The position numbers and the translations under genes were made by a program. Shown piece by piece: positions 17,706-26,798 of a stretch of DNA of 64,000 nucleotides. Source of the stretch: JACVRW01 sp963728495 (GTDB taxonomy: Bacteria; Actinomycetota; Thermoleophilia; Solirubrobacterales; Thermoleophilaceae); contig CAVSKI010000006.1 of the NCBI GenBank assembly GCA_963728495.1, positions 124,001 to 188,000 on the forward strand. The letters are read 5' to 3'. How positions within the stretch are numbered: position 1 is the first letter of the stretch; each line of letters starts with the position of its first letter. The notes below the pieces were generated by a model. The model searched no databases. It was given only the letters and a program-made list of their open reading frames with translations, and was not told where the DNA came from.

Positions 17706-18461
17706 CTAGTGCTCGTCGCGAGGAGTTAGGTAAGCCCCGGCCAGGCCGCCGTCGACCAAGAAGGTCGACGCGTTCACGTAGGTGGAATCGTCGCTGGCCA
17801 GGAACAACACGGCCCGCGCCATCTCGCTCACGTCGGCAAAGCGCCCCGGGGGCAGGTGCTCGAGGCGCCGCCCCGCCTTCTCGGGATCGTTGGCGTACAG
17901 CTCCTGGAGCAGCGGCGTGTTCACCGGACCGGGGCAAAGGGCGTTCACGCGGATGCCCTTGCGGGCGAACTCGACCCCCAGCTCGCGCGACATCGCCAGC
18001 ACGCCGCCCTTGGATGCGGTGTAGGAGATCTGGGAGACCGCGGCGCCCATCACAGCAACAAAGGAGGCGGTGTTGATGACCGAGCCGCCACCGTTGTCGA
18101 GCAGGTGGGGGATGCCGAACTTGCAGCAGAGGAAGACCGACTTCAGGTTGACGTTCTGCACCTTGTCCCAGGACTCGACCGAGGTGTCGAGGATCGAGGC
18201 GTCGTCGTCGGGAGAGATGCCCGCGTTGTTGAACAGCACGTCGATCTTGCCGAACCGCTCGCGAGCCTGCGTGTACACGCCCTCCACAGCGGCGGGATCG
18301 GTCACGTCGGCCTTGATGGCCAGGTCGCTCACGGCATCGTCGCTGAGGTCGACACCGACCACCTTCGCCCCCTCCTGCTGGAAGAGCCGGGTGGTCTCGG
18401 CCCCGATGCCGCTCGCCGCGCCCGTGATCACGGCGACCTTGCCGTCCAGGCGTCCGGCCAT
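17706..18461 (-). CDS. Short-chain dehydrogenase/reductase
   Basis: A 251-residue classical SDR: TGAASGIG cofactor loop near residue 14, NNAG, SVINTAS, catalytic YTASK, and a glycine-rich C-terminus. The D at the end of beta-2 (VVGVDLS) indicates NAD(H). The start ATG 18461 overlaps the stop of the aldehyde dehydrogenase gene as TGATG, so the two are coupled. In this position it probably oxidises a hydroxy intermediate that feeds, or comes from, the aldehyde. The substrate is unknown. Confidence 0.9.
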   Translation of the reverse strand: MAGRLDGKVAVITGAASGIGAETTRLFQQEGAKVVGVDLSDDAVSDLAIKADVTDPAAVEGVYTQARERFGKIDVLFNNAGISPDDDASILDTSVESWDKVQNVNLKSVFLCCKFGIPHLLDNGGGSVINTASFVAVMGAAVSQISYTASKGGVLAMSRELGVEFARKGIRVNALCPGPVNTPLLQELYANDPEKAGRRLEHLPPGRFADVSEMARAVLFLASDDSTYVNASTFLVDGGLAGAYLTPRDEH

Positions 18462-19858
18462 CAGGCCTCCTCTGTCGCGTAGTAGACGTTCTTGAGCTCC
18501 GTGTAGTGCTCGAGAGCGTGCGGCCCGAGCTCGCGGCCGGTGCCCGACTGCTTGAAGCCGCCGAACGGCGTGGACACGCGCACGGAGGTGTTCGAGTTGA
18601 TCGAGATCACGCCGGTGTCGACGGCGCGCGCCACCCGCAGCGCCTTGGCGCCGTCGCGGGTCCAGACCGAGCCCGACAGGCCGTAGATGGTCTCGTTGGC
18701 CAGGCGGATCGCCTGAGCCTCGTCGTCGAAGGGGATCACGCAGGCCACCGGCCCGAAGATCTCCTCGCGCGCCGCGCGGTCCCCGTTGGAGACCGGGCAC
18801 AGAACGGTGGGCGCAAACCAGAAGCCCTTGCCCTCGGGCGCGCTGCCGCGGAATGCCACCGGCGCCTCGCTGTCGACGTAGGAGGCAACGGTCTCGCGCT
18901 GAGCGGCGGAGATGAGCGGGCCCATGTCGGTCGAGTCGTCGAGCGGGTCTCCCACCGTGATGTCCCCGACGGCGTCCTCCAGCGCGGACATGAAGCGATC
19001 GAGCGCCGGTCGCTCCACGAGGATGCGCGAGCGCGCGCAACAATCCTGGCCGGCGTTGCCGAAGACCGCGCTGGGGGCGGCGGCCGCCGCTTTCTCGAGG
19101 TCGGCGTCGGCGAACACGACGTTGGCCGACTTGCCGCCCAGCTCGAGCGTCACCCGCTTGATGGTCTCCGAGGCGCGCGCCGCTATGCGCCGCCCTACCT
19201 CCGTCGAGCCCGTGAAGGCGACCTTGGCCACGTCGGGGTGCTCGACGATCCGCTCGCCCACCACGCGGCCGCTCCCCACCACCACGTTGAACACGCCTTC
19301 GGGGATGCCTGCCTCGACCACGATCTTCTCCAGCTCCAAGGCGGTGAGGGGCGTGAGCTCCGCCGGCTTGAGCACGATCGTGTTGCCGGCGGCTAGCGCC
19401 GGCCCGACCTTCCAGGACGCGATCGCCATCGGGAAGTTCCAGGGCGTGATCAGGCCCACCACTCCGAGCGGCTCGCGGAAGGTGAAGTCGAGGCCGCCGT
19501 CCACGGGGATCGTGTCCCCGAGCAGGCGCTCGGGGGCGCCCGCGTAGTAGTTGAAGACGTCGGCCACCATGCCGGCCTCGCCGCGCGCGTCGGAAATCGG
19601 CTTACCCACGTTGCGGGCTTCGAGGCGTGCGAGGTCCTCGACGCGCTCGCGGACCTTCGCCGCCACGCTGCGCAGGAGCTCGGCACGCTCGGCCGCCGGC
19701 ACCCGCTTCCAGCCCGGAAACGCCTCCCTGGCCCGCGCGATCGCCTCGTCGGCCTGCTCGACGCCCGCCTGCGGGAGCTCCGCCATCACATCCTCGGTGG
19801 CGGGCTCCACCACCTTCACCAGCGCCTGGGTGCTCACGAAACCGCTCAAAACCTCCAC
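18461..19858 (-). CDS. NAD(P)-dependent aldehyde dehydrogenase
   Basis: A 465-residue ALDH superfamily enzyme. The N-terminal cofactor domain shows GVVGLITPWNFPM and KPAELTPLTALEL. The catalytic Glu is in LELGGKSA and the catalytic Cys in NAGQDCCARSRI. EEIFGPVACVIPF and the C-terminal PFGGFKQSGTGRELG are standard. The best matches by motif are betaine-aldehyde, 4-aminobutyraldehyde and gamma-glutamyl-aminobutyraldehyde dehydrogenases. Neighbouring C26 hydrolases and a glutamine-synthetase-like ligase favour a PuuC-like role, oxidising a gamma-glutamylated amino-aldehyde. It is divergent from 19903 with 44 bases between starts. Confidence 0.92.
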   Translation of the reverse strand: MEVLSGFVSTQALVKVVEPATEDVMAELPQAGVEQADEAIARAREAFPGWKRVPAAERAELLRSVAAKVRERVEDLARLEARNVGKPISDARGEAGMVADVFNYYAGAPERLLGDTIPVDGGLDFTFREPLGVVGLITPWNFPMAIASWKVGPALAAGNTIVLKPAELTPLTALELEKIVVEAGIPEGVFNVVVGSGRVVGERIVEHPDVAKVAFTGSTEVGRRIAARASETIKRVTLELGGKSANVVFADADLEKAAAAAPSAVFGNAGQDCCARSRILVERPALDRFMSALEDAVGDITVGDPLDDSTDMGPLISAAQRETVASYVDSEAPVAFRGSAPEGKGFWFAPTVLCPVSNGDRAAREEIFGPVACVIPFDDEAQAIRLANETIYGLSGSVWTRDGAKALRVARAVDTGVISINSNTSVRVSTPFGGFKQSGTGRELGPHALEHYTELKNVYYATEEA

Positions 19859-19902
19859 GTAAAAGGACTGCCCGCGAGACCTTTACCATTGCACGGATCA
19901 CG

Positions 19903-20640
19903 ATGTCAAGCACGCCACCGATCATCGGCATCTGCGCCGTCAAGGAGCGGGCGCGCTGGGCCTTCTGGGACCAGACCGCTCATCTGGCGGCCGACACGTA
20001 CGTGAGCGCCCTGCAGGACACCGGCGCCCTGACCGTTCTGCTGCCGGTCGCCAAGGGCCCCCCGGAGGCGCTGCTCGACCGGCTCGACGGGCTGATGCTG
20101 ATCGGCGGCGCCGACCTCGACCCGGCGATCTACGGGCAGGAGCGCTCGGAAGCCACCGAGAACACCTACCCCGACCGCGACGAGTTCGAGCTTGCGCTGA
20201 CCCGCGCCGCGGTGGACAAGGGGCTCCCCTATCTCGGCATCTGCCGAGGCATGCAGCTTCTCAACGTCGCGCTCGGTGGGACGATCAACCAGAACCTCGT
20301 TTCGGACGACGGCACGAACCCGCATCGGCGCATCGTCGGAACCTTCGTCGGCACCGAGCACGACATCGACCTCGATCCCGGCTCGCTGGTGGCCCGGGCG
20401 GCGGGTGAAGAGGTGCACGAGGCCCGCTGTCATCACCACCAGGCGATCGATCGGCTGGGCAGCGGCCTGGTGGTGACCGCGCGGGCCCGCGACGGCGTGC
20501 CCGAGGCGATCGAGCTGTCAGACGACGACCGCTGGGTGCTGGGTGTCCAGTGGCACCCCGAGGCGGGCGACAAGCGCCAGCTGTTCAACGCCTTCGCCGA
20601 GGCCGCCGCTCAGTGGGCGGGCTCGGCGGCGCTTCGGTAG
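19903..20640 (+). CDS. Gamma-glutamyl-amine hydrolase, peptidase C26 (PuuD-like), copy 1
   Basis: A 245-residue protein from ATG 19903 (MSSTPPIIGICAVKERARW). The nucleophile Cys is in YLGICRGMQLLNVALGG, with the His pair in RCHHHQAIDRLG and the triad His/Glu in VQWHPE. These motifs define the C26 family, which splits gamma-glutamyl bonds such as gamma-glutamyl-GABA. It is divergent from the aldehyde dehydrogenase and its last 31 bases overlap the second C26 gene tail to tail. The predicted role is to release glutamate after oxidation of a gamma-glutamylated amine. Confidence 0.9.
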   Translation: MSSTPPIIGICAVKERARWAFWDQTAHLAADTYVSALQDTGALTVLLPVAKGPPEALLDRLDGLMLIGGADLDPAIYGQERSEATENTYPDRDEFELALTRAAVDKGLPYLGICRGMQLLNVALGGTINQNLVSDDGTNPHRRIVGTFVGTEHDIDLDPGSLVARAAGEEVHEARCHHHQAIDRLGSGLVVTARARDGVPEAIELSDDDRWVLGVQWHPEAGDKRQLFNAFAEAAAQWAGSAALR

Positions 20641-21353
20641 TCGCGCGCCGCCTCCACCAGCGATGCGATCACGCGGCTGCGCTGATCCTCCTCCGGATGC
20701 CATAACACCCCGAGCGCGTAAGCCTTGGTGGGCACCTCGATGGCCTCGATCACGTCGTCCTCGACGGCCCAGCCAGAGATCGTCACGTGCTCGCCCAGCT
20801 CGGCGACGCCCTGGTGATGGTGTGACTTCACCGCGCTGGACGTCGACCCCACCGCGCGGGCCGCGAGGGTGTCGCCGCTGATCCGAACCTCGTGGTCGGC
20901 GAAGTTGCCCGGCGTATGGCGGTGGCGCTCGCTGCCGATCGTGTCGGGAAGGTGCTGGGCCAGCGTCCCCCCGCAGGCCACGTTGAGCAGCTGCATGCCC
21001 CTGCAGATACCGAGCACGGGCATGCCGCGCTCCAGCGCGGCGTGGCTGAGGGCGAGCTCGAAACGGTCGCGCTCGGGGCGGCTGCCCTTGGTCTCGGGGT
21101 GAGGCTCGGCTCCGTAGCTGGCGGGATCGATGTCGGAGCCCCCGGCGAGCATCAGCCCGTCGAGGAGATCGATCATCTCGCCCGGTCGTTCGGCCGCGGC
21201 ATCATCCGGCGGCAGCAGCAGGGCCATGCCGCCCGCTGCCTGCACCGCGAGCGCGTAGGAACGCGGCGATACGTTCGCCAAGATCGTCCACGCTCCCCAG
21301 CTGGCCTCCTCGATGGCGCCGCAGATGCCGATGACCGGCCGGCTCAAGCTCAA
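20610..21353 (-). CDS. Gamma-glutamyl-amine hydrolase, peptidase C26 (PuuD-like), copy 2
   Basis: A 247-residue paralogue of the gene at 19903, with nucleophile Cys in VLGICRGMQLLNVACGG, SHHHQGVAELG and VLWHPEEDQ. The two copies differ at many positions, which suggests different substrates or an old duplication. ATG 21353 overlaps the stop of the glutamine-synthetase-like gene (ATGA at 21350-21353). Ligase and hydrolase are therefore translationally coupled, as expected for a gamma-glutamylation pathway. Confidence 0.9.
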   Translation of the reverse strand: MSLSRPVIGICGAIEEASWGAWTILANVSPRSYALAVQAAGGMALLLPPDDAAAERPGEMIDLLDGLMLAGGSDIDPASYGAEPHPETKGSRPERDRFELALSHAALERGMPVLGICRGMQLLNVACGGTLAQHLPDTIGSERHRHTPGNFADHEVRISGDTLAARAVGSTSSAVKSHHHQGVAELGEHVTISGWAVEDDVIEAIEVPTKAYALGVLWHPEEDQRSRVIASLVEAARDYRSAAEPAH

Positions 21354-22678
21354 AGGCGTTCGAAGCCCCGGAACTTCTCCCAGTCGGTGACCGTGGCTTC
21401 GTAGGCATCAAGTTCCACGCGCGCGCGGTTTAGGTAGTGCTCGATCACCTCTTCCCCGAACGCCTCGCGCGCCATGTCCGATTCGGCGAACAGGTCGCGC
21501 GCCGCGTACATGGTGTGCGGCACGTGCGGCTTGTCCGACTCGTAGGCGTTGCCCTCGAGGGCGTCCTCGAGCTCGAGCTCGTTCTCGACCCCGTGCAGGC
21601 CGGCGGCGATCATCGCCGACAGCGCCAGGTAGGGGTTCACGTCCGCGCCGGGCAGGCGGTTCTCGAAGCGGAGCCCGGGCCCGTGACCCACGACTCGCAT
21701 GGAGCAGGTCCGGTTGTCCTCGCCCCAGGCCACCGCCGTGGGGGCGAAGGAGCCCTTCACGTAGCGCTTGTAGGAGTTGATGTTGGGCGCGAAGAACAGC
21801 GTGAGCTCACGCAGGCAGGCCAGCTGTCCGGCCAGGAAGCGATGAAAGAGCGCCTCGTCGCCGGCGAACACGTTGTCGCCGCTCTCGTCCTGGAGCGAGC
21901 AGTGAATGTGGCACGAGTTGCCCTCACGCTCGTCGAGCTTGGCCATGTAGGTGATGGCCATGCCCTCCTGCGCGGCGATCTCCTTGGCGCCGGTCTTGTA
22001 GATCACGTGATCGTCCGCCGCGTGCAGCGCGTCGTTGTAGCGGAAGTTGATCTCGTGCTGGCCGAAGTTGCACTCGCCCTTGGAGTTCTCGACCGGCATG
22101 CCGGCGCCCGCCATGGAGTTGCGGATGCGGCGGATCAGCGGCTCCACGCGCGCGGTGCCGAGCATCGAATAGTCGACGTTGTACTGGTTGGCCGGCTCGA
22201 GATCGCGGTAGGCCTTGTTCCAGGCCTCCTCGTAGGTGTCGCGGAAGACGATGAACTCGAGCTCGGTGGCCGCCGTGGCCTTCCATCCCCGCTCGGCCAG
22301 CCGGGCGAGCTGGCGGCGCAGGATCTGGCGCGGGGAGGCCACCACATCGGAACCGTCCTCCCAGACGAGATCGGCCATCACCAGCACGGTGCCCTCGTGC
22401 CAGGGGACGGGGCGCAGGGTGTCCATGTCCGGCTTCATCACGAAGTCGCCGTACCCGCGCTCCCAGCTGGACATGGCGTAGCCGTCGACGGTGTTCATGT
22501 CGACGTCCACGGCGAGCAGGTAGTTGCAGCCCTCGGCGGCGTGGCTCACCACCTCGTCGAGGAAGTGGTTGGCGGTCAGGCGCTTGCCCTGCAACCGGCC
22601 TTCCATGTCGGCGATCGTGAGCAGCACGGTGTCGACCGTGCCCTCTCCAACTTGCTGTCGAAGCTCGTCGAGGGTCAT
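21350..22678 (-). CDS. Glutamine synthetase family gamma-glutamyl-amine ligase (PuuA/GlnA3/GlnA4-like)
   Basis: A 442-residue type I glutamine synthetase fold: beta-grasp N-terminus with IADMEGRLQGKRL, ATELEFIVFRDTYEEA (metal-binding Glu), NFGQHEINFRY, GNSCHIHCSLQDESGDN, and RFENRLPGADVNPYLALSAMIAAGLHGVE. The metal- and ATP-site motifs are kept, but the glutamate-site sequences differ from true GlnA and lack the adenylylation loop. Family members such as PuuA, GlnA3 and GlnA4 join glutamate to polyamines, ethanolamine or other amines. The coupled C26 hydrolase makes that role likely. The amine is not determined. Confidence 0.9.
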   Translation of the reverse strand: MTLDELRQQVGEGTVDTVLLTIADMEGRLQGKRLTANHFLDEVVSHAAEGCNYLLAVDVDMNTVDGYAMSSWERGYGDFVMKPDMDTLRPVPWHEGTVLVMADLVWEDGSDVVASPRQILRRQLARLAERGWKATAATELEFIVFRDTYEEAWNKAYRDLEPANQYNVDYSMLGTARVEPLIRRIRNSMAGAGMPVENSKGECNFGQHEINFRYNDALHAADDHVIYKTGAKEIAAQEGMAITYMAKLDEREGNSCHIHCSLQDESGDNVFAGDEALFHRFLAGQLACLRELTLFFAPNINSYKRYVKGSFAPTAVAWGEDNRTCSMRVVGHGPGLRFENRLPGADVNPYLALSAMIAAGLHGVENELELEDALEGNAYESDKPHVPHTMYAARDLFAESDMAREAFGEEVIEHYLNRARVELDAYEATVTDWEKFRGFERL

Positions 22679-22710
22679 GTGGCGCGAGCGTATCCGATAG
22701 GAATCCGTCC

Positions 22711-24162
22711 TTGCTTCTTCTTGGAATCGATGAGGGGACCACGGGCGTCAAGGCGGCGCTGTTCGACGAGCGCCTTCGCCCCGTGCGCGAGGCCCGGCGC
22801 GACAAGGTCAATCGGCACCCGCAGGCGGGGTGGGTCGAGCAGGATGCCGAGGAGGTGCTCACGGCCGTTGTCGAAGCCGTGGCCGAGCTGCTGGCCGAGG
22901 CGCCGGGCGACGTCGTGGCCTGCGGGCTCGACCATCAGGGCGAATCGGTGCTGGCCTGGGATGCCGAGACCGGTGCGCCGCTCACGCCCATCGTCGTGTG
23001 GCAGGACAAGCGCTCCTCCGAGGTGCTCGCGGGCCTCGGCGAACACGAGGCGGAGATCCAGGGGCTGAGCGGCCTCCCGTTCGACCCCTACTTCTCGGCG
23101 GCCAAGCTGGCGTGGCTGCTGGAGCGAGACGAGGGCGTGCAGCGGGCCCGCGAAGCGGGCACCCTGCGCATGGGCACGGTCGACTCCTTCCTGTGCGACC
23201 GCCTCGGCGCCGGCTTTGCCACCGACGCCTCCACCGCGTCGCGCACACAGCTGCACGCGCTGGGCCGCCCGGGCTTCGACGCCCGGCTGGCCGAGCTGTT
23301 CGGGGTGCCGCTCGACGTGCTGCCCGAGGTGCGTGACACCGCGGGCGAGCTCGGCGTACTGAGCCACGAGTCGTGGCCGGTCGAACTTCCGCTGTGCGGT
23401 CAGGTGGTGGACCAGCAGGCCGCCCTGGCGGGCGCCGGCTGCGTCGTGCCCGGCCGCGTGAAGGCCACCTACGGCACCGGCGTATTCGTGCTCGGCCACG
23501 TTGGCGATGAGGTGCCGAAGCCGGCCGGCGGCCTGCTGCCCACGGTGGCCTGGTCGCTCGACGGGCGGACCGAATACGCGATCGACGGAGGAGTGTTCGC
23601 GGCGGGGGCGATGCTCGAATGGATGTGCCGCGAGCTGGGGCTGGCCGCGCGCCCGGCGGAGCTGGCGGAGCTGGCCCGGGAAGCCGACGACAGCGCCGGG
23701 GCCCGCGTGCTGCCCGGACTGGCCGGCATCGGCGCCCCGTGGTGGAAGCCGGAGGCCCGCGCGGTGTTGGCCGGGCTGCACGGCGGGACCACCCGCCAGC
23801 ACGTGGCCCGCGCGGCGCTGGAGGGCATCGCCTGGCGCGTGGCCGACGTGGTGGCCGCGATGCAGGAGACCGTGGACGTGGCCTCGCTGCGCGTGGACGG
23901 CGGGCTGACCAACGAGCCACTGCTTCTGCAGCTCCAGGCCGACGCGAGCGGCGTGCCGGTGGAAGCCGCGGGCGCCGACGCAACGGTGCTGGGCTCCGCG
24001 GTGCTGGCCGCGGTGGGCTCGGGCACGATCGGCTCGCTGGCCGAGGCGGCGGAGCTGCTGCCGGTGGACCGGCGGGTGGAGCCGGCGCGGGACCGCGCTT
24101 GGCGCGAGGCAGAGCATGGGCGCTGGCGGGAGTTCGTGGCCGCCGCGGCAGAGCTGCGCTGA
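22711..24162 (+). CDS. FGGY-family carbohydrate kinase (glycerol-kinase-like)
   Basis: 483 residues from TTG 22711. The phosphate-1 motif is LLGIDEGTTGVKAALFDE. DHQGESVLAWDAETGAPLTPIVVWQDKRS aligns with the glycerol-kinase segment containing the catalytic Asp region, and GRVKATYGTGVFVLGHVG is the FGGY nucleotide motif. VDGGLTNEPLLLQLQADASGVPVE closes the C-terminal domain. It phosphorylates a polyol or sugar; glycerol is only the nearest by motif. It is divergent from the glutamine-synthetase-like gene with 32 bases between starts, which leaves room for one shared control region. Confidence 0.88.
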   Translation: MLLLGIDEGTTGVKAALFDERLRPVREARRDKVNRHPQAGWVEQDAEEVLTAVVEAVAELLAEAPGDVVACGLDHQGESVLAWDAETGAPLTPIVVWQDKRSSEVLAGLGEHEAEIQGLSGLPFDPYFSAAKLAWLLERDEGVQRAREAGTLRMGTVDSFLCDRLGAGFATDASTASRTQLHALGRPGFDARLAELFGVPLDVLPEVRDTAGELGVLSHESWPVELPLCGQVVDQQAALAGAGCVVPGRVKATYGTGVFVLGHVGDEVPKPAGGLLPTVAWSLDGRTEYAIDGGVFAAGAMLEWMCRELGLAARPAELAELAREADDSAGARVLPGLAGIGAPWWKPEARAVLAGLHGGTTRQHVARAALEGIAWRVADVVAAMQETVDVASLRVDGGLTNEPLLLQLQADASGVPVEAAGADATVLGSAVLAAVGSGTIGSLAEAAELLPVDRRVEPARDRAWREAEHGRWREFVAAAAELR

Positions 24163-24194
24163 ACTGCAGCAATAAGGGGGTGAATTCGACTGGA

Positions 24195-24235
24195 GTGGTC
24201 GACTTTACCCCCGCATAGGGGTGAAAGTGGACCAC
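24195..24235. repeat. Dispersed palindromic repeat, copy 2
   Basis: The left arm GTGGTCGACTTTACCCC and right arm GGGGTGAAAGTGGACCAC are near-perfect inverse complements around CGCATA. The core TTTACCCCCG..ATAGGGGTG recurs at 15373-15410. It lies between the FGGY kinase stop and a decayed DUF559 gene. It could be a terminator hairpin or a mobile palindrome. Confidence 0.65.
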
Positions 24236-24258
24236 TGTGGAATCGAGCACTAGCCGGG

Positions 24259-25124
24259 TTGGCGCGCCGTTCTCACGGAGTGGTCACTCGGCGGGAGTTG
24301 TTGCGCGCCGGGATCAGCGCCAAGGAGGTTGAGGGCCGCCTGCGGTCGGGTGCCCTTATAGCTGTCTTTCGCGCCGTCTACCGCGTCGGCCACACGGCGC
24401 CCAGCGTCGAAGCGCACTACATGGCCGCGGTGAAGGCCTGCGGCGCGGGGCACTGCTGAGCGCCGAGCGGCAGCGCATCTCCTTGGCATCGCTCAAGGCC
24501 CGGCGCCGCGCGCCCGCAAATCACCGCCCCGGGCAAGCTGCGCGTGCAAGGGGTGAGAACCCACCGCGGACACCGCCAAGGCACGATCTGGAGCGGCATC
24601 CCGGTGACCACTCCGGCCGAGACCCTCGTCGACCTGGCTGCTGCCGTAGACGAGGCAGAGCTGGCCCGCGCCTGCCACGAAGCCGGCGTGCGCCACCACA
24701 CCACGCCGAACAGGTCGAAGCAGTGTTGGTGCGGCGGCCGAAGACGCCCGGTGCGGCCAAGCTGCGCCGCGTCCTGCGCGGCGAGGTCAACGTGACCCTG
24801 AGCGACCTCGAAAAGCGCTTCCTCGAACCGGCTGCGCAGGCGCCGGGCTTCCCCTTCCGCGGACGAATCGCGTGGCGGGCAGCAGCCGGGTCGACTGCCG
24901 TTGGCCCGCACCTCGGCCTCACCGTCGAGCTCGACAGTTACCGCTACCACCGCTCCCGCCACGCCTGGGAGCAGGACCGCCGCCGTGAACGGGAGGCTTA
25001 CGCTCGCGGCGACGAGCTCCGCCGTTACACCTACGGCGACGTCTTCGAGAGCCCGGCGCCAATGCTCGCCGAGCTGCGAGCGCTGCTCACGCCTGCGCCG
25101 TCGGCTCTTCCTTCTCCTCGGTGA
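24259..25124 (+). pseudogene. Decayed AbiEi-type/DUF559 protein gene
   Basis: Fragments in successive frames add up to one protein. The N-terminal winged-helix part comes from TTG 24259 (MARRSHGVVTRRELLRAGIS ... FRAVYRVGHTAPSVEAHYMAAVKACGAG). A middle part follows (KLRVQGVRTHRG, IPVTTPAETLVDLAAAVDEAELARACHEAG). The C-terminal endonuclease-like part (SDLEKRFLEPAAQAPGFP, GLTVELDSYRYHRSRHAWEQDRRRE, RYTYGDVFESP) ends at 25124. The frame shifts by -1 near 24452, 24466, 24519 and 24714. The layout matches actinobacterial proteins with an AbiEi-like antitoxin domain plus a DUF559 Vsr-like domain. Four deletions in 866 bases suggest real decay. Its end overlaps the permease gene by 38 bases. Confidence 0.72.
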
Positions 25125-26676
25125 TTCCCAGGCCCTCGTCGAAGCCGATGGTTGCGACCGGGCCCTTGTAGGTGTTCTTCGCGCTGACGAGCCACCAGAT
25201 GCCCACCGCCGCGATCACAGCCAGCACCATCAACGGCGAGTAGTTGACCGCCGACCAGGTGAACTCGTCGTTCCAGAACACCCCGGCCGGGGTGAACGGC
25301 AGCGAGAAGATGACCACGCAGATGATCACCCAGATCACGGCGATGGTGTTGACCCACTTGTACTTCGCGCCGAGCGTCCAGGATCCCGGCTCGAAGTCGT
25401 CGCCGGCCCGCAGGCGCAGGTACACCGGCGTCACGTAGGCGATGTACAGGCCGATCACGGCGATCGAGACGACTGCGAAGAACGCCACCGGGATGCCGGC
25501 CTCGTTGCTGGTCAAGGCCGGCAGCGTGATCAGCGCCGCCAGGCCGCACGAGGCCAGCACGGCGGCCACGGGCACGCGGTTGCGGTTGACCGAGCTCCAG
25601 AGCTGCCAGCCCGGTACGGCGCGGTCGCGCGAGAAGGCGTAGAAGGTGCGCGAGCAGCTGGTCACGCAGGCCATGCCGCAGAAGAACTGGCCGATCGTCG
25701 AGATCAGGATCACGATCTCCGCCCAGCCCGAGCTCATCGCGCTGGTGAAGATCGGAATCGAGCCGCCGGCCGCCGCCTCGGTGTCGACCGCCGCGAAGGT
25801 GATCGCGAGCAGCACGAACCAGCCGATCACCGCGGAGAAGAACACGGACTGCCAGACGCCCTTGGCCGCCGCCACCTCGGCGTCCTTGGTCTCCTCGGAC
25901 ACGTGGGCAGACGCGTCGTAGCCGGTGACCGTGTACATCGTGAGCAGGAAGCCGACTGGGAGCACGTAGAACCAGAAGAACAGGTTCGAGTTCGACCCGT
26001 CCGAGAAGCCCGAGTTGTTGAGCGTGTCCGTGAATACGAAGTCAGCGCTCTGATGGCGGTCGGGCGCGATGATCAGGATCAGGATGATGATCGCCACACC
26101 GACCACGTGCACGCCCACGGAGATGTTGTTGAACAGGGCTACCAGGTGCGCTGAGTAGATGTTGATCAGCGCGTGCAGGGCCATGATGATCACGAACAGC
26201 ACGAAGATCTCGTCGAGCTCGGGCGTGCCGGTGAAGTTGACGATGATGTTTAGGTCCCAGAGGCTGAACAGGTTGGCCGCGAAGGTCGCGCAGGCGTAGT
26301 CCACCGACGCGACCACGGCGATCAGGCCGATCACGTTGAACCAGCCGGTGAACCAGGACCAGCTCGGACCGCCGAGCTTGGCCGCCCACCAGTAGGGGCC
26401 GCCGGCGGTGGGATAGGCCGAGCACAGCTCCGACATCGAGAAGGCGACCGTGAGGACCAGCGCGCAGATGATCGGCCAGCCCCACGAGATCGCGATCGGG
26501 CCGCCGTTGTTGAACGCCTGGCCATAGGTCGTGAAACAGCCGGCCAGGACCGAGATGATCGTGAAGGAGATCGCGAAGTTGGAGAACGAGCTCCATACGC
26601 GACTGAGGTCCTGCTTGTAGCCGAGCTCGGCAAGCCTCTCTTCGTCCCTATCGCGATGCGCAGTCTCATCAGCCAC
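25087..26676 (-). CDS. APC-superfamily amino acid/amine permease
   Basis: 529 residues starting at GTG 26676 (VADETAHRDRDEERLAELGYKQDLSR), preceded by a good ribosome-binding site, GAGGAGGAG. An ATG further upstream was rejected because that stretch is not protein-like. The protein has 12-13 membrane segments, including FSNFAISFTIISVLAG and the YPTAGGPYWWAAKLGGPSWSWFTGWFNVIGL signature of the AAT/ACT branch of APC carriers for GABA, choline or ethanolamine. It probably imports the amine used by the gamma-glutamyl ligase block nearby. A charged tail (EEKEEPTAQA) ends the protein. Confidence 0.92.
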   Translation of the reverse strand: MADETAHRDRDEERLAELGYKQDLSRVWSSFSNFAISFTIISVLAGCFTTYGQAFNNGGPIAISWGWPIICALVLTVAFSMSELCSAYPTAGGPYWWAAKLGGPSWSWFTGWFNVIGLIAVVASVDYACATFAANLFSLWDLNIIVNFTGTPELDEIFVLFVIIMALHALINIYSAHLVALFNNISVGVHVVGVAIIILILIIAPDRHQSADFVFTDTLNNSGFSDGSNSNLFFWFYVLPVGFLLTMYTVTGYDASAHVSEETKDAEVAAAKGVWQSVFFSAVIGWFVLLAITFAAVDTEAAAGGSIPIFTSAMSSGWAEIVILISTIGQFFCGMACVTSCSRTFYAFSRDRAVPGWQLWSSVNRNRVPVAAVLASCGLAALITLPALTSNEAGIPVAFFAVVSIAVIGLYIAYVTPVYLRLRAGDDFEPGSWTLGAKYKWVNTIAVIWVIICVVIFSLPFTPAGVFWNDEFTWSAVNYSPLMVLAVIAAVGIWWLVSAKNTYKGPVATIGFDEGLGITEEKEEPTAQA

Positions 26677-26798
26677 GGGCGTCGTCTCCTCCTCGATAGA
26701 CCGCTCGGAGCGCCACTTACCGGACCAAATGGTGTGACGCTCCGACCTTCTCGGCCGCGACTGTATGCCAGACCACGGACGGACGCAAGCGATGGTTT

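Noticed and set aside
21437..24117. Long antisense open frames opposite the glutamine-synthetase-like and FGGY kinase genes
   Set aside because: High-GC third positions create open antisense frames. The sense proteins carry complete family motifs; the antisense ones carry none.
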